A stretch of 64,000 nt of DNA from Salegentibacter sp. (GCA_024635795.1 JAGXIH010000008.1:1-64000); one strand, 5' to 3'; counted from the stretch's first letter, positions 1-11,325 are shown. Notes: generated by a model not told the origin, from the sequence alone. Made by a program: numbers and translations.

Positions 1-2478
1 ACCACAATCTTCTTCATTTACGATAACATCCTGGGATACATCAACAAGTCTACGTGTTAGGTAACCGGCATCGGCTGTTTTAAGAGCCGTATCGGCAAGA
101 CCTTTACGTGCACCGTGAGTAGAGATAAAGTATTCAAGAATTGAAAGTCCCTCTTTAAAGTTAGAAAGAATTGGGTTTTCAATAATTTCACCACCACCAG
201 AACTGGATTTCTTAGGCTTGGCCATCAATCCACGCATACCGGTTAACTGACGGATTTGCTCCTTAGAACCACGGGCACCGGAATCAAGCATCATAAACAC
301 CGAGTTGAAACCTTGCTTGTCTTCGCGAATTCGCTTCATCGCTAATTCAGTAAGTCCCGCATTAGTAGAGGTCCAGATATCAATAACCTGGTTATAACGC
401 TCGTTGTTGGTAATAAGACCCATATTATAGTTTCCTATAATACCTTCAACCTGTTCGTTGGCTTCGTCGATCATCGCCTGCTTTTCTTCAGGAATAATAA
501 TATCCCCTAAGCTAAATGAAAGACCGCCACGAAAAGCAAAACCATATCCCATATCCTTAATAGAATCAAGGAAATCGGCAGTTTCAGGCACGCTGGTTAC
601 TTTCAGTATCTTTCCAATAATATCTCTAAGAGATTTTTTGGTAAGTACTTCATTGATATAACCAGCCTTCTCAGGTACAGCTTCATTAAAGAGCACTCTA
701 CCTACTGTGGTTTCAATAACCTGGAGAACAAGTTCACCGGCCTCATTGAAATCTTTAGTTCTAATCTTGATTAACGCATTCAGGTCTACCTGCTTCTCGT
801 TGTAAGCAATTACAAGCTCTTCAGCAGAATAGAAGGTAAGACCTTCACCTTTAACTTTCACATCATCGGTAGAAACTCTTGATTTGGTCATATAATAAAG
901 ACCAAGTACCATATCCTGAGACGGTACCGTAATTGGAGATCCGTTTGCAGGGTTAAGTATATTGTGAGATGCCAGCATTAATAACTGTGCTTCCAGGATG
1001 GCCTCAGGCCCTAAAGGAAGGTGTACCGCCATCTGATCCCCATCAAAGTCGGCGTTGAATGCCGTACATGCAAGTGGGTGCAGCTGGATAGCTTTTCCTT
1101 CAATAAGTTTAGGCTGGAATGCCTGGATTCCCAGACGGTGAAGTGTGGGGGCACGGTTAAGCAATACAGGGTGTCCTTTAAGAACGTTCTCAAGGATGTC
1201 CCATACTACCGGCTCTTTTTTATCTATAATTTTCTTTGCAGATTTAACTGTTTTTACAATTCCTCTCTCGATCAGTTTTCTGATCACGAAAGGCTTGTAA
1301 AGTTCGGCTGCCATATCCTTCGGAATACCACATTCGTACATCTTCAATTCAGGTCCAACAACAATTACTGAACGCGCCGAGTAATCTACACGCTTACCAA
1401 GCAGGTTTTGACGGAAACGTCCCTGCTTACCTTTAAGCGAGTCTGAAAGTGATTTTAACGGACGGTTAGAATCGGTTTTTACTGCTGAAGATTTTCTGGT
1501 ATTGTCAAACAATGAATCTACCGATTCCTGAAGCATACGTTTTTCGTTACGTAGAATTACTTCAGGAGCTTTAATCTCCATCAACCTTTTCAAACGGTTG
1601 TTACGAATAATAACCCTTCTGTAAAGGTCATTTAAATCTGAAGTCGCGAAACGACCACCATCAAGAGGAACAAGTGGGCGCAATTCCGGCGGAATTACTG
1701 GCACCACTTTCATGATCATCCATTCGGGAAGATTTTCGCGGTTGTTATTGGCATCACGGAAAGCTTCTACAACCTGAAGACGCTTAAGCGCTTCAGTTTT
1801 ACGTTGTTTTGAAGTTTCGTTGTTTGCCTTATGCCTTAACTCATAAGAAAGTTCGTTAAGGTCAATTCTTCTTAAAATTTCGATAAGACACTCCGCACCC
1901 ATCTTGGCGATGAATTTGTTTGGGTCTTTATCATCTAAATAAAGGTTTTCCTGCGGAAGGGTGTCTAGAATGTTAAGGTACTCTTCTTCGGTAAGGAAAT
2001 CCATTTTCTTCAATGGTTCTCCTTCTTCGTTTTTGGCGATACCCGGCTGAATTACCACGTAGCGTTCGTAGTAAATGATCATGTCCAGTTTTTTGGACGG
2101 CAGGCCAAGTAAATAACCTATTTTGTTTGGTAAAGAACGGAAATACCAGATATGTGCTACAGGAACTACCAAATTGATGTGCCCCACACGATCTCTACGT
2201 ACTTTCTTCTCGGTTACTTCTACCCCACAACGGTCACAAACAATCCCTTTGTAGCGTATTCTTTTATATTTACCGCAGGCACATTCATAATCCTTTACAG
2301 GACCAAAAATACGCTCACAAAACAAACCGTCACGCTCTGGTTTGTGTGTACGATAATTGATAGTTTCCGGTTTAAGGACTTCACCGCGGGATTCTGCGAG
2401 GATAGATTCCGGGGAAGCTAAACCGATAGAGATCTTATTGAATCTCTGTATTGTACTCTTATCATTATTTCTAGCCAT
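1..2478 (-). CDS. rpoC: RNA polymerase beta' subunit, 5' part (runs off left edge)
   Basis: This is the catalytic beta' subunit of RNA polymerase. The first 826 codons are present and the reading frame is still open at base 1, so the C-terminal part lies outside the window. The start is ATG at 2478 ([14 protein letters not shown]). The N-terminal zinc-binding cysteines are visible ([10 protein letters not shown], then CDRCGVEVT), as are the double-psi barrel entry ([15 protein letters not shown]) and the Mg-binding active-site loop [14 protein letters not shown] at about residues 475-488. It lies 79 bp downstream of rpoB, with a small hairpin in the gap. The identification is secure from motif order and operon position. 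Confidence 0.98.
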   Translation of the reverse strand, partial: MARNNDKSTIQRFNKISIGLASPESILAESRGEVLKPETINYRTHKPERDGLFCERIFGPVKDYECACGKYKRIRYKGIVCDRCGVEVTEKKVRRDRVGHINLVVPVAHIWYFRSLPNKIGYLLGLPSKKLDMIIYYERYVVIQPGIAKNEEGEPLKKMDFLTEEEYLNILDTLPQENLYLDDKDPNKFIAKMGAECLIEILRRIDLNELSYELRHKANNETSKQRKTEALKRLQVVEAFRDANNNRENLPEWMIMKVVPVIPPELRPLVPLDGGRFATSDLNDLYRRVIIRNNRLKRLMEIKAPEVILRNEKRMLQESVDSLFDNTRKSSAVKTDSNRPLKSLSDSLKGKQGRFRQNLLGKRVDYSARSVIVVGPELKMYECGIPKDMAAELYKPFVIRKLIERGIVKTVKSAKKIIDKKEPVVWDILENVLKGHPVLLNRAPTLHRLGIQAFQPKLIEGKAIQLHPLACTAFNADFDGDQMAVHLPLGPEAILEAQLLMLASHNILNPANGSPITVPSQDMVLGLYYMTKSRVSTDDVKVKGEGLTFYSAEELVIAYNEKQVDLNALIKIRTKDFNEAGELVLQVIETTVGRVLFNEAVPEKAGYINEVLTKKSLRDIIGKILKVTSVPETADFLDSIKDMGYGFAFRGGLSFSLGDIIIPEEKQAMIDEANEQVEGIIGNYNMGLITNNERYNQVIDIWTSTNAGLTELAMKRIREDKQGFNSVFMMLDSGARGSKEQIRQLTGMRGLMAKPKKSSSGGGEIIENPILSNFKEGLSILEYFISTHGARKGLADTALKTADAGYLTRRLVDVSQDVIVNEEDCG

Positions 2479-2518
2479 AATAACTGCTGCTATAATTATT
2501 GTGAAAATCCTGTTTTAA

Positions 2519-2539
2519 GGGGACACCTCAGGCGTCCCC
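2519..2539 (-). promoter_or_regulatory. Hairpin between rpoB and rpoC
   Basis: An inverted repeat has GGGGAC and GTCCCC arms around a 9-nt middle, in the 79-bp gap between the rpoB stop and the rpoC start. No clear U-run follows on the minus strand, so it is more likely an mRNA processing or stability element than a terminator. This function is inferred. Confidence 0.5.
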
Positions 2540-2557
2540 GTATTCTAAAACAGTGTA

Positions 2558-5500
2558 TTATTCTTCTAACTTAATATCCAATCCAAGACCTTTCAATTCG
2601 TGCATAAGTACGTTGAAAGATTCCGGAAGTCCCGGTTCTGGCATAGGCTCACCTTTTACGATTGCTTCGTAGGTTTTTGCCCTTCCTATCACATCATCTG
2701 ATTTCACGGTCAAGATCTCGCGCAGGGTTGCAGAAGCTCCATAAGCTTCAAGTGCCCAAACCTCCATCTCACCAAAACGCTGACCACCAAACTGTGCTTT
2801 ACCACCAAGAGGTTGCTGAGTAATAAGTGAGTATGGTCCTATAGAACGTGCGTGCATCTTATCTTCGATCATATGCCCTAGTTTCAGCATATAGATCACA
2901 CCAACAGTTGCTGGCTGGTCAAAGCGGTCTCCGGTTCCACCATCATAAAGATAGGTGTGACCAAAGCGAGGGATTCCGGCTTCATCGGTAAGCTCATTGA
3001 TCTGGTCAATAGTAGCCCCGTCAAAAATTGGCGTGGCATATTTTTTACCAAGCTTTTGTCCGGCCCATCCAAGTACCGTTTCATAGATCTGCCCGATGTT
3101 CATACGTGATGGTACCCCAAGAGGGTTCAACACGATATCCACAGGCGTACCATCATCAAGGAATGGCATATCTTCCTGGCGAACGATTCTGGCAACAATA
3201 CCTTTGTTACCGTGACGTCCAGCCATTTTATCACCTACTTTTAGTTTACGTTTCTTAGCGATGTAAACCTTAGCAAGCTTAAGGATTCCTGATGGAAGCT
3301 CATCTCCAACAGAGATGGTAAATTTCTCCCTTCTAAGGTTACCCTGAAGATCATTTTCCTTGATCTTGTAGTTATGGATAAGATCGGCCACCAAAGCATT
3401 AAGGTGATCATCTGTTGTCCAGGTACCGTGAGTAAGGTGCGTATAATCGTCTACAGAGTTCAGCATTTTAAGGGTATACTTCTTCCCTTTTGGCAATACT
3501 TCTTCTCCAAGGTCGTTTTGAACACCCTGAGCGGTTTTCCCACCAATAATAGTAAACAGTTTGTCTACAAGTTCTGCTTTTAAATTGGCGAATTTAGCAT
3601 CGTACTTTTTCTCAAGTGCAGCAACATCTTCCTTATCCTGAGCACGTTTACGCTTGTCTTTAATTGCACGAGCAAAAAGTTTCTTCTCTATCACAACCCC
3701 GTTAAGTGATGGGGAAGCTTTTAGCGAAGCATCTTTAACATCCCCTGCTTTATCGCCAAAAATGGCACGAAGCAGTTTTTCTTCGGGAGTTGGATCGCTT
3801 TCACCTTTAGGAGTAATCTTACCGATAAGAATATCGCCGGGTTTAACTTCGGCACCAATTCTAATCATTCCATTCTCGTCAAGATCTTTGGTTGCTTCTT
3901 CTGAAACGTTAGGAATATCATTGGTCAATTCTTCGTTACCTAATTTGGTATCCCGAACTTCCAGAGAATATTCATCGATATGGATAGAGGTAAAAATGTC
4001 TTCTCTAACCACCTTTTCGGAAATTACGATCGCATCCTCAAAGTTATATCCTTTCCAGGGCATAAAGGCAACCTTCATGTTTCTACCCAAAGCAAGTTCT
4101 CCTGCTTCAGTAGCATATCCCTGACATAAAACCTGTCCTTTGGATACTCTGTCTCCAACACTAACAATAGGTTTCAGGTTGATAGAAGAACCCTGATTGG
4201 TTTTACGGAATTTAATAAGATCGTAAGATTTCGAATCACTATCAAAGCTCACCATTCGTTCCTCATCGGTCCTGTCGTACTTGATAATGATCTTCTTAGC
4301 ATCTACATATTCCACTTCTCCCGGTCCTTCAGCATTTATCAATACACGGGAATCTGTAGCCACCTGCCGCTCTAGTCCGGTTCCAACAATAGGGGAATCG
4401 GCTCTTAACAATGGTAAGGCCTGGCGCATCATGTTAGATCCCATCAAGGCACGGTTCGCATCATCATGTTCCAGGAACGGAATTAGCGAAGCCGAAATCG
4501 AGGAGATCTGGTTTGGAGCAACATCGGTATAATGGATCTCTTTTGGATCTACTACCGGGAAGTCACCTTCCATACGGGCAATAACCCTATCAGTGTCAAT
4601 TGTTCCATCTTCTGTAAGAGGAATATTTGCCTGAGCGATTTTCTTATCTTCCTCTTCTTCAGCGCTTAAATAAATAGGCTCTTCAGATAGGTTTAATTTT
4701 CCATCTTTTACTTTTCGGTAAGGAGTCTCAATGAATCCCATCCCGTTAACTTTAGCATAAACTGAAAGCGAAGAAATAAGTCCAATGTTTGGACCTTCAG
4801 GCGTTTCAATAGGACAAAGTCTTCCGTAGTGAGTATAGTGAACATCACGAACCTCAAAACCTGCTCTCTCTCTGGAAAGACCACCTGGTCCAAGAGCTGA
4901 AAGACGACGCTTGTGAGTGATCTCGGCAAGCGGGTTGGTTTGGTCCATAAACTGAGACAGCTGGTTAGTACCAAAGAAAGAGTTGATCACTGAAGAAAGT
5001 GTCTTCGCGTTGATCAAATCTATTGGGGTAAAAACCTCGTTGTCACGAACGTTCATACGCTCACGGATGGTACGTGCCATACGGGCAAGTCCCACTCCAA
5101 ACTGCTGAGACAATTGCTCTCCTACAGTTCTAACACGACGGTTAGAAAGGTGGTCAATATCATCGATCTCAGCTTTCGAGTTAATTAACTCGATAAGATA
5201 TTTTACAATGGTAATGATGTCTTCTTTGGTAAGCACCTGCTTATCCATAGAAACGTCAAGACCAAGTTTTTTATTCATTCTGTAACGCCCTACTTCTCCA
5301 AGGCTGTAACGCTGATCTGAAAAGAATAGTTTGTCAATAATACCACGCGCAGTTTCTTCATCTGGCGGTTCGGCATTACGCAACTGACGGTAAATGTGCT
5401 CTACCGCTTCTTTTTCAGAATTAGTTGGATCCTTTTGAAGGGTGTTATGAATAATAGCATAATCTCCGGTAGAATTATCTTCTTTATGTAGAAGGATAGT

Positions 5501-6370
5501 TTTACTTCCGGTTTCAAGGATTTCCTCGATATGATCTTTTTCAAGTTCGGTATCACGGTCTAATACGATCTCGTTACGTTCTATTGAAACAACCTCTCCT
5601 GTATCTTCATCAACAAAATCTTCATACCAGGTGTTCAAAACACGAGCGGCCAATTTACGGCCTAATACTTTTTTAAGTCCTGTCTTAGAAACTTTAACCT
5701 CTTCTGCAAGGTCAAAGATCTCGAGGATATCTTTATCACGCTCAAATCCGATAGCACGGAAAAGCGTGGTAACAGGTAATTTTTTCTTTCTATCGATATA
5801 AGCATACATAACGCTGTTGATATCGGTAGCGAATTCTATCCAGCTTCCTTTAAAAGGAATTACACGGGCAGAATAAAGTTTGGTTCCATTCGCATGGAAA
5901 GACTGTCCAAAGAAAACCCCGGGAGAACGGTGCAATTGAGATACTACAACACGCTCTGCGCCGTTGATACAAAAAGTACCGCTAGGGGTCATATAAGGGA
6001 TGGTACCCAAATAAACGTCCTGTACGATAGTTTCAAAATCTTCGTGTTCAGGGTCGGTACAATAAAGCTTTAATCTTGCTTTAAGCGGTACACTATATGT
6101 GAGGCCACGTTCAATACATTCCTGGATGGAATACCTTGGCGGGTCCACAAAATAATCTAAAAATTCTAGTACAAATTGATTACGGGTGTCCGTAATAGGG
6201 AAGTTTTCAAGGAAGGTGTTATAAAGGCCTTCGTTTCCCCGCTCCTCTGATTTGGTTTCTAATTGAAAGAAATCCTGAAATGACTTGATCTGGATATCCA
6301 GAAAGTCAGGGTAATCAGGCCTGTTCTTTACAGAAGAGAAACTCACTCTTTCAGTTTGCTTTGCTAACAT
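2558..6370 (-). CDS. rpoB: RNA polymerase beta subunit
   Basis: This is the beta subunit of RNA polymerase, about 1270 residues, a full length for Bacteroidota. I chose ATG at 6370 ([11 protein letters not shown]); the codon just before it is TTG and could extend the frame by one residue. The rifampicin-binding cluster is visible at about residues 465-500 ([22 protein letters not shown]), with Asp, His and Ser in the positions that are usually mutated in resistant strains, so a drug-sensitive form is expected. Other conserved blocks are [40 protein letters not shown] and the C-terminal [20 protein letters not shown]. It lies 130 bp downstream of rplL and upstream of rpoC. Confidence 0.99.
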   Translation of the reverse strand: MLAKQTERVSFSSVKNRPDYPDFLDIQIKSFQDFFQLETKSEERGNEGLYNTFLENFPITDTRNQFVLEFLDYFVDPPRYSIQECIERGLTYSVPLKARLKLYCTDPEHEDFETIVQDVYLGTIPYMTPSGTFCINGAERVVVSQLHRSPGVFFGQSFHANGTKLYSARVIPFKGSWIEFATDINSVMYAYIDRKKKLPVTTLFRAIGFERDKDILEIFDLAEEVKVSKTGLKKVLGRKLAARVLNTWYEDFVDEDTGEVVSIERNEIVLDRDTELEKDHIEEILETGSKTILLHKEDNSTGDYAIIHNTLQKDPTNSEKEAVEHIYRQLRNAEPPDEETARGIIDKLFFSDQRYSLGEVGRYRMNKKLGLDVSMDKQVLTKEDIITIVKYLIELINSKAEIDDIDHLSNRRVRTVGEQLSQQFGVGLARMARTIRERMNVRDNEVFTPIDLINAKTLSSVINSFFGTNQLSQFMDQTNPLAEITHKRRLSALGPGGLSRERAGFEVRDVHYTHYGRLCPIETPEGPNIGLISSLSVYAKVNGMGFIETPYRKVKDGKLNLSEEPIYLSAEEEEDKKIAQANIPLTEDGTIDTDRVIARMEGDFPVVDPKEIHYTDVAPNQISSISASLIPFLEHDDANRALMGSNMMRQALPLLRADSPIVGTGLERQVATDSRVLINAEGPGEVEYVDAKKIIIKYDRTDEERMVSFDSDSKSYDLIKFRKTNQGSSINLKPIVSVGDRVSKGQVLCQGYATEAGELALGRNMKVAFMPWKGYNFEDAIVISEKVVREDIFTSIHIDEYSLEVRDTKLGNEELTNDIPNVSEEATKDLDENGMIRIGAEVKPGDILIGKITPKGESDPTPEEKLLRAIFGDKAGDVKDASLKASPSLNGVVIEKKLFARAIKDKRKRAQDKEDVAALEKKYDAKFANLKAELVDKLFTIIGGKTAQGVQNDLGEEVLPKGKKYTLKMLNSVDDYTHLTHGTWTTDDHLNALVADLIHNYKIKENDLQGNLRREKFTISVGDELPSGILKLAKVYIAKKRKLKVGDKMAGRHGNKGIVARIVRQEDMPFLDDGTPVDIVLNPLGVPSRMNIGQIYETVLGWAGQKLGKKYATPIFDGATIDQINELTDEAGIPRFGHTYLYDGGTGDRFDQPATVGVIYMLKLGHMIEDKMHARSIGPYSLITQQPLGGKAQFGGQRFGEMEVWALEAYGASATLREILTVKSDDVIGRAKTYEAIVKGEPMPEPGLPESFNVLMHELKGLGLDIKLEE

Positions 6371-6439
6371 CAATGGACGGATTATAAATTATATAAAAAA
6401 ACTGCGCGTTATAAAGCTTTAGCTATATATACGCAAAAG

Positions 6440-6477
6440 GGTTTAGACCTTCAGGAGCGAATCCTGAGGTCTAAACC
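6440..6477 (-). promoter_or_regulatory. Long hairpin between rplL and rpoB
   Basis: The inverted repeat pairs GGTTTAGACCT with AGGTCTAAACC and CAGGA with TCCTG. This gives a 16-bp stem with one bulged base and a 5-nt loop. Read on the minus strand, it is followed by CTTTTGCG, a short U-rich stretch. It sits where a partial terminator or RNase III-type processing site separates ribosomal protein from RNA polymerase expression in other bacteria. The structure is seen directly; the attenuator or processing role is inferred. Confidence 0.7.
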
Positions 6478-6500
6478 TAAATAATATTGCTTCGGCAAGC

Positions 6501-6878
6501 TTATTTAAGCTCAACCTCGGCTCCTGCTTCTTCTAACTGTGCTTTAAGTGCTTCAGCTTCATCTTTAGTTACTCCTTCTTTTACTGGAGCAGGCGCGCCA
6601 TCTACTAATGCTTTAGCGTCTTTAAGACCAAGACCGGTAAGTTCTTTTACCAATTTAACTACTGCAAGTTTAGATCCACCTGGAGCATTAAGAATTACGT
6701 CGAATTCAGTTTGCTCTTCAACTTCTTCACCACCTCCGGCAGCAGCACCACCAGCAACAGCTACAGCAGCAGCTGCAGGCTCTATACCATATTCTTCTTT
6801 TAAAATATCAGCTAACTCGTTTACTTCTTTTACGGTTAAGTTAACCAATTGTTCTGCGAAATCTTTTAAATCTGCCAT
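6501..6878 (-). CDS. rplL: 50S ribosomal protein L7/L12 (bL12)
   Basis: This is the stalk protein that recruits elongation factors to the 50S subunit. It has 125 residues, a normal length. The N-terminal dimerisation helices ([15 protein letters not shown]) are followed by an Ala/Gly-rich hinge at about residues 35-55 and the C-terminal factor-binding domain containing [19 protein letters not shown]. The 5' leader (AAAACGATAGAAAATG) has no Shine-Dalgarno sequence, as usual in this phylum. It is downstream of rplJ with a 57-bp gap. Confidence 0.98.
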   Translation of the reverse strand: MADLKDFAEQLVNLTVKEVNELADILKEEYGIEPAAAAVAVAGGAAAGGGEEVEEQTEFDVILNAPGGSKLAVVKLVKELTGLGLKDAKALVDGAPAPVKEGVTKDEAEALKAQLEEAGAEVELK

Positions 6879-6935
6879 TTTCTATCGTTTTAAAATGTTC
6901 TTTAAATATATAATTGTTAAAAAGTGCGTACTATA

Positions 6936-7457
6936 CTATCCTTCCTTTTCTGAAAGGGTTTTAAGAATTCCGGCTAGCTTACCGCCACCTGATTGAAGTG
7001 CTGAAATAACATTCTTAGCAGGTGATTGTAGCAATCCGATGATATCTCCAATAACTTCTTCCTTAGACTTGATGTTAACCAGAGTATCAAGATACTCATC
7101 GCCAACATAAATAGCTTCTTCTACAAAAGCTCCCTTTAAAAGAGGTTTCTCAGATTTTTTTCTGAATTCTTTGATTACTTTGGCCGGTGCGTTACCGGTT
7201 TCAGATATCATTATTGAGGTATTGCCTTTCAAAACTCCAGGAAGATCACCGAAATCTTTATCAGATCCTTCCATCGCTTTGGCAAGCAAGGTATTTTTAA
7301 CTACCGCCAGTTTTACATTAGCCTTGAAACAAGCTCTGCGTAAATTTGTGGTCGCTCCGGCATTAAGTCCGGAAATATCAGCTAAATAAATGATTGAATT
7401 ATCAGTTAACTGGGCAGTTAAATCTTTAATTACTATTGATTTTTCTTCTCTTGTCAT
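6936..7457 (-). CDS. rplJ: 50S ribosomal protein L10 (uL10)
   Basis: L10 forms the base of the 50S stalk and binds bL12 dimers through its C-terminal helix. It has 173 residues starting MTREEKSIVIKDL. The N-terminal rRNA-binding domain contains LRRACFKANVKLAVVKNTLL and the tail is helical (LAGILKTLSEKEG). It lies 10 bp downstream of rplA and just upstream of rplL, the standard order. In other bacteria L10 with L12 represses its own mRNA; I do not see the binding site here. Confidence 0.98.
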   Translation of the reverse strand: MTREEKSIVIKDLTAQLTDNSIIYLADISGLNAGATTNLRRACFKANVKLAVVKNTLLAKAMEGSDKDFGDLPGVLKGNTSIMISETGNAPAKVIKEFRKKSEKPLLKGAFVEEAIYVGDEYLDTLVNIKSKEEVIGDIIGLLQSPAKNVISALQSGGGKLAGILKTLSEKEG

Positions 7458-7467
7458 AACTATCTAA

Positions 7468-8166
7468 TTATTGCTCAGTGAACCTTTTAGTATCAATCTC
7501 CACACTTGGGCTCATAGTAGAAGAGATGTATATACTTTTAATGTATACTCCCTTTGATGCCTGAGGCTTCAATTTTACCAAGGTAGTTAATAATTCTCTC
7601 GCGTTTCCGGCTAGTTTATCAGCCTCAAAAGATGCTTTCCCAATACCTGCGTGTACAATTCCGGTTTTATCAACTTTAAAGTCGATCTTACCAGCTTTAA
7701 CATCAGATACTGCTTTCGCAACATCCATAGTTACTGTACCGGTCTTAGGGTTAGGCATCAATCCACGTGGTCCTAAAACACGACCAAGAGGTCCTAATTT
7801 ACCCATTACACTAGGCATAGTGATAATTACATCAACATCAGTCCAGCCTCCTTTTATCTTGTCCAGATATTCATCCAATCCAACATAATCGGCGCCTGCT
7901 TGTTTTGCTTCTTCTTCCTTATCTGGGGTTACCAGAGCCAAAACCTTAACATCTTTACCAGTACCGTGTGGAAGGGTTACTACACCTCTTACCATTTGGT
8001 TGGCTTTTCTGGGATCTACGTTCAAACGAACCGCTAAATCCACAGAAGCGTCAAAGTTCTCATTGGAAACGTCCTTTATTAAAGCTGAAGCTTCTGCTAC
8101 CGAATACATCTTACCGCTTTCGATTTTAGATTGGGCTTCTTTCTGCTTTTTAGTCAATTTTGCCAT
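7468..8166 (-). CDS. rplA: 50S ribosomal protein L1 (uL1)
   Basis: This is the L1 protein of the mobile stalk near the ribosomal E site. It has 232 residues beginning [16 protein letters not shown]. The conserved signature [20 protein letters not shown] spans about residues 125-144. It is the second gene of the L11-L1 pair, 19 bp after rplK. L1 represses its own operon in many bacteria by binding the mRNA leader; no leader structure was examined here. Confidence 0.98.
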   Translation of the reverse strand: MAKLTKKQKEAQSKIESGKMYSVAEASALIKDVSNENFDASVDLAVRLNVDPRKANQMVRGVVTLPHGTGKDVKVLALVTPDKEEEAKQAGADYVGLDEYLDKIKGGWTDVDVIITMPSVMGKLGPLGRVLGPRGLMPNPKTGTVTMDVAKAVSDVKAGKIDFKVDKTGIVHAGIGKASFEADKLAGNARELLTTLVKLKPQASKGVYIKSIYISSTMSPSVEIDTKRFTEQ

Positions 8167-8185
8167 TTCTTAATTTCTTTTTGGA

Positions 8186-8623
8186 TTAAAACGGTGCGTT
8201 ACCTTTTACAGTTATTCCCATTGAACGAGCTGTTCCGGCAACCATCTTCATAGCAGATTCTATAGTGAAGGCATTTAAATCCTGCATTTTGTCTTCTGCA
8301 ATAGCTTTAACCTGATCCCAAGAAACACTTGCTACTTTTTTTCGGTTAGGTTCCCCTGAACCTTTTTTCGTTTTAGATGCTTCCAATAACTGTACTGCAG
8401 CTGGAGGTGTTTTAATCACAAAGTCAAAAGACTTATCTGAATAAACATTAATCGCAACCGGCAATACCTTACCTTGTTTATCCTGGGTTCTACCATTGAA
8501 TTGCTTACAGAATTCCATGATATTTACCCCGGCAGCACCTAAAGCAGGTCCAACTGGTGGTGATGGGTTAGCAGCACCCCCGCGAACTTGTAGTTTTACA
8601 ACTTTACTTACTTCTTTTGCCAT
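8186..8623 (-). CDS. rplK: 50S ribosomal protein L11 (uL11)
   Basis: L11 is the GTPase-centre protein that binds 23S rRNA near the sarcin-ricin region. It has 145 residues. The N-terminal domain has the typical proline-rich run [20 protein letters not shown], and the C-terminal rRNA-binding domain includes [10 protein letters not shown]. It follows nusG with a 79-bp gap and precedes rplA, as in nearly all bacteria. Confidence 0.98.
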   Translation of the reverse strand: MAKEVSKVVKLQVRGGAANPSPPVGPALGAAGVNIMEFCKQFNGRTQDKQGKVLPVAINVYSDKSFDFVIKTPPAAVQLLEASKTKKGSGEPNRKKVASVSWDQVKAIAEDKMQDLNAFTIESAMKMVAGTARSMGITVKGNAPF

Positions 8624-8702
8624 TTTTTCAATTTTTAGGTGATAGTTTGTTATAGTGGAAGCTTTAAAAAACTATCGAAAAAACTATGTAACAATATAAT
8701 CT

Positions 8703-9254
8703 TTATACTTTTTCTACTTGCATATAGCTCAATTCCAATGGTGTTTTTCTTCCGAAGATCTTCACCATTACTTCAAGCTTACGCTTTTCTTCATTAATCT
8801 TTTCTACAGTACCGTTAAATCCGTTAAAAGGACCATCGATAACTTTAATGGTTTCTCCAATGGTAAAAGGTATTGCGACATTATCGGCCTTAACCGAAAG
8901 TTCATCTACCTTACCTAACATTCTGTTTACTTCAGACTTTCTTAAAGGTACCGGATCACCACCTTTGGTTTCACCCAAAAAGCCGATCACTCCATTGATA
9001 GACTTAATAATATGAGGGATTTCTCCACCAAGATGGGCTTGCACCATTACGTATCCAGGAAAATAAACCCTTTCCTTATTAACTTTCTTTCCGTTTCTTA
9101 TCTGGATCACCTTTTCGGTAGGAACCAAAACCTGGTCAATATAGTCTTCAAGATTATTATGAGCGATCTCCCGCTCAATATATTCCTTAACTTTATTCTC
9201 CTGGCCACTAACAGCCCGGACTACATACCAGTTTTTTTCCTTAACATCTGCCAT
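8703..9254 (-). CDS. nusG: Transcription termination/antitermination factor NusG
   Basis: NusG is the universal elongation factor that binds the clamp of RNA polymerase and links it to ribosomes or Rho. The protein has 183 residues. The NGN domain begins KNWYVVRAVSGQENKVKEYI, and the C-terminal KOW domain contains VIDGPFNGFNGTVEKI at about residues 135-150. It sits 12 bp downstream of secE, the standard secE-nusG pair. Confidence 0.98.
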   Translation of the reverse strand: MADVKEKNWYVVRAVSGQENKVKEYIEREIAHNNLEDYIDQVLVPTEKVIQIRNGKKVNKERVYFPGYVMVQAHLGGEIPHIIKSINGVIGFLGETKGGDPVPLRKSEVNRMLGKVDELSVKADNVAIPFTIGETIKVIDGPFNGFNGTVEKINEEKRKLEVMVKIFGRKTPLELSYMQVEKV

Positions 9255-9266
9255 TTCCTGCTTTTT

Positions 9267-9464
9267 TTAAGATTTGATCCACTTGAAGTATTCCTCAATA
9301 ATTCCACTGAATACAGTGTCTACACCCCATATTGCCAATGAAAAGATTATAGAAAATACCGCTACAAGAATGGTAAGCCTTTGAGCTTCTGGCCAGCTTG
9401 TCCAGGTAACATGATTCTTTAACTCGTTGTAAGATTCGGATATATAATTAACAATTCCTGCCAT
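9267..9464 (-). CDS. secE: Preprotein translocase subunit SecE
   Basis: SecE is the small essential subunit of the SecYEG channel in the inner membrane. The single-helix form has 65 residues. I chose ATG at 9464 (MAGIVNYISESYNELK) because the longer reading frame upstream runs through tRNA-Trp and a repeat. A conserved amphipathic region (VTWTSWPEAQRLTI) precedes one transmembrane helix (LVAVFSIIFSLAIWGVDTVF). It lies between tRNA-Trp and nusG. A truncated tRNA-Trp-like 3' end occupies its leader. Confidence 0.95.
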   Translation of the reverse strand: MAGIVNYISESYNELKNHVTWTSWPEAQRLTILVAVFSIIFSLAIWGVDTVFSGIIEEYFKWIKS

Positions 9465-9482
9465 TTCTTTCAAAGTATTTGA

Positions 9483-9527
9483 ACGGATTGAGAGACTTCC
9501 TTCAGTTTCCTTTAGGACAGGCTTCTC
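9483..9527 (-). repeat. Degenerate tRNA-Trp 3'-end copy fused to dispersed repeat
   Basis: Bases 9483-9498 match the 3' end of tRNA-Trp (9543-9558) at 13 of 16 positions. They are joined directly to 9499-9527, a copy of the dispersed repeat that ends AGGACAGGCTTCTC. The same fusion occurs beside tRNA-Gly and tRNA-Thr(TGT). It falls in the tRNA-Trp to secE gap. Confidence 0.6.
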
Positions 9528-9541
9528 GCTTCTTTTTTCTG

Positions 9542-9614
9542 CACGGGTTGAGAGGCTCGAACTCCCGACACCTGGTTTTGGAGACCAGTGCTCTACCAAC
9601 TGAGCTAAACCCGT
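9542..9614 (-). tRNA. tRNA-Trp (anticodon CCA)
   Basis: The gene is 73 nt. The acceptor arms ACGGGTT and AACCCGT pair perfectly, with G as discriminator. The anticodon arm CTGGT-CTCCAAA-ACCAG gives CCA. The T-loop motif GTTCGAG is present and CCA is not encoded. It lies between tuf and secE, its usual place in Flavobacteriia. Confidence 0.97.
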
Positions 9615-9674
9615 AAATATAAGTGAAGGTATCCCGGCTGTTAACCAGGATACCTTTTTATATATAAACTCTAA

Positions 9675-10862
9675 TTAGTCTAGAATCTCAGTAACCTGAC
9701 CAGCACCTACTGTTCTACCACCTTCACGGATAGCGAAACGTAGTCCAACATTCATAGCGATAGCCTGAATAAGATCTACAGTAATAGTAAGGTTATCACC
9801 TGGCATTACCATTTCAACACCATCAGGAAGGTTAATTGTTCCTGTTACGTCAGTTGTACGTACGTAGAACTGAGGACGGTAGTTATTATGGAATGGAGTG
9901 TGACGTCCACCTTCTTCTTTTTTAAGGATATAGACCTCAGCTTTAAACTTAGCGTGAGGAGTTACAGATCCAGGCTTGGTGATTACCATACCTCTTGAGA
10001 TCTGAGCCTTTTCAATACCTCTAAGTAGGATTCCAACGTTATCTCCGGCTTCACCTCTATCAAGGATCTTACGGAACATTTCAACTCCTGTAATAGTAGA
10101 AGTAAGTTTTCCTGCACCCATACCAATGATCTCTACAGGATCTCCGGTGTTTGCAACACCAGTCTCAATACGACCAGTTGCAACAGTACCACGACCAGTA
10201 ATAGAGAATACATCCTCGATAGGCATCAAGAAAGGTTTATCTACATCACGTTCCGGTAATTCGATCCAGCTGTCTACAGCTTCCATAAGCTCAAGAACAG
10301 TTTTTCCCCATTTCTCATCACCCTCAAGAGCTCCAAGTGCAGAACCTGAAATTACAGGACCATTATCACCATCATACTCATAGAAAGAAAGAAGATCTCT
10401 TACTTCCATTTCAACTAGTTCAAGAAGCTCCTCATCATCAACAAGGTCTACTTTATTCAGAAACACAACGATTCTTGGGATACCAACCTGGCGTCCAAGA
10501 AGGATGTGCTCACGAGTTTGTGGCATAGGTCCATCAGTCGCAGCTACAACAAGAATAGCACCATCCATTTGAGCAGCACCTGTAACCATGTTCTTTACAT
10601 AATCGGCGTGACCAGGACAGTCAACGTGTGCATAGTGACGACTTGCAGTTGAATACTCTACGTGTGAAGAGTTAATTGTAATACCTCTTTCTTTTTCTTC
10701 AGGTGCATTATCGATTTGATCAAAAGCACTCGCTTCTGAATAACCAGCATCAGCCATTACCTTAGTAATAGCAGCAGTTAAAGTCGTTTTTCCGTGATCT
10801 ACGTGTCCAATAGTACCTATATTAAGGTGCGGCTTGGACCGATCGTATTTTTCCTTTGCCAT
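9675..10862 (-). CDS. tuf: Elongation factor Tu
   Basis: EF-Tu is the GTPase that delivers aminoacyl-tRNA to the ribosomal A site. It has 395 residues, the full length. GTPase motifs appear in order: G1 GHVDHGKT (residues 19-26), the G3 region [10 protein letters not shown]4 NKVD and G5 SALGALEG. Domains 2 and 3 follow, including [13 protein letters not shown] and [16 protein letters not shown]. It is flanked by tRNA-Thr(GGT) upstream and tRNA-Trp downstream. The start has an A/T-rich leader with no Shine-Dalgarno sequence. Confidence 0.99.
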   Translation of the reverse strand: MAKEKYDRSKPHLNIGTIGHVDHGKTTLTAAITKVMADAGYSEASAFDQIDNAPEEKERGITINSSHVEYSTASRHYAHVDCPGHADYVKNMVTGAAQMDGAILVVAATDGPMPQTREHILLGRQVGIPRIVVFLNKVDLVDDEELLELVEMEVRDLLSFYEYDGDNGPVISGSALGALEGDEKWGKTVLELMEAVDSWIELPERDVDKPFLMPIEDVFSITGRGTVATGRIETGVANTGDPVEIIGMGAGKLTSTITGVEMFRKILDRGEAGDNVGILLRGIEKAQISRGMVITKPGSVTPHAKFKAEVYILKKEEGGRHTPFHNNYRPQFYVRTTDVTGTINLPDGVEMVMPGDNLTITVDLIQAIAMNVGLRFAIREGGRTVGAGQVTEILD

Positions 10863-10920
10863 AATTAATACTTATTTAATCTTAGTTATATATTAGTGTT
10901 CAATTTTATACAAAATCTAG

Positions 10921-10992
10921 AGCCAACGACGAGAATTGAACTCGTGACCTCTTCCTTACCAAGGAAACGCTCTACCCCTGAGCTACGTCGGC
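10921..10992 (-). tRNA. tRNA-Thr (anticodon GGT)
   Basis: The gene is 72 nt. Acceptor arms GCCGACG and CGTTGGC pair with one G-U. The anticodon arm TTCCT-TGGTAAG-GAA gives GGT. The T-loop is GTTCAAT, and CCA is not encoded. It lies 58 bp upstream of tuf. Confidence 0.96.
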
Positions 10993-11132
10993 TGTTAAGG
11001 AAGCAACACCCCCTATTTTTTTCGGAAAACAAAAAATACCATAAGCCAGTTTCAGGCTTACGGGTCATAAATTTCTTGTTCCTATTCTAGCTAAGACGCT
11101 AATTAAATAACTAGTCCGCCAAAATTTAAAGT

Positions 11133-11188
11133 GAGACCGGGTTCCCTTCGATTCGCTCTTCAAGCTCACTAAGGACAGGCTTCTCACC
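11133..11188 (-). repeat. tRNA-Gly 3'-end fragment fused to dispersed repeat
   Basis: Bases 11133-11144 (GAGACCGGGTTC) are identical to 11258-11269 in the T-arm of tRNA-Gly. They continue into the dispersed repeat CCTTCGATTCGCTC...AAGGACAGGCTTCTC. The copy lies downstream of tRNA-Gly in its reading direction. The acceptor arm and the rest of the tRNA are absent, so it is not a gene. Confidence 0.6.
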
Positions 11189-11252
11189 CTGCTTTCTGTT
11201 TTCAACAACATTCAACTTAAAATTAAACATTGTCTTCCTCAGAAAGACTTAG

Positions 11253-11325
11253 AGCGGGAGACCGGGTTCGAACCGGCGACATTCAGCTTGGAAGGCTGAC
11301 GCTCTACCAACTGAGCTACTCCCGC
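11253..11325 (-). tRNA. tRNA-Gly (anticodon TCC)
   Basis: The gene is 73 nt. Acceptor arms GCGGGAG and CTCCCGC pair perfectly, with T as discriminator. The anticodon loop TTCCAAG gives TCC. The D-arm (AGCTCAGTTGGTAGAGC) and T-arm (CCGGTTCGAACCCGG) are canonical. CCA is not encoded. Confidence 0.97.

Noticed and set aside
3654-4124. A 156-codon plus-strand frame inside rpoB
   Set aside because: Antisense shadow of rpoB with Ser/Leu/Pro-rich composition.
6487-6996. A 169-codon plus-strand open frame over rplL and rplJ
   Set aside because: It is antisense to two certain ribosomal protein genes, has Ser/Ala/Thr-biased composition reflecting rplL codon use, and shows no motif.
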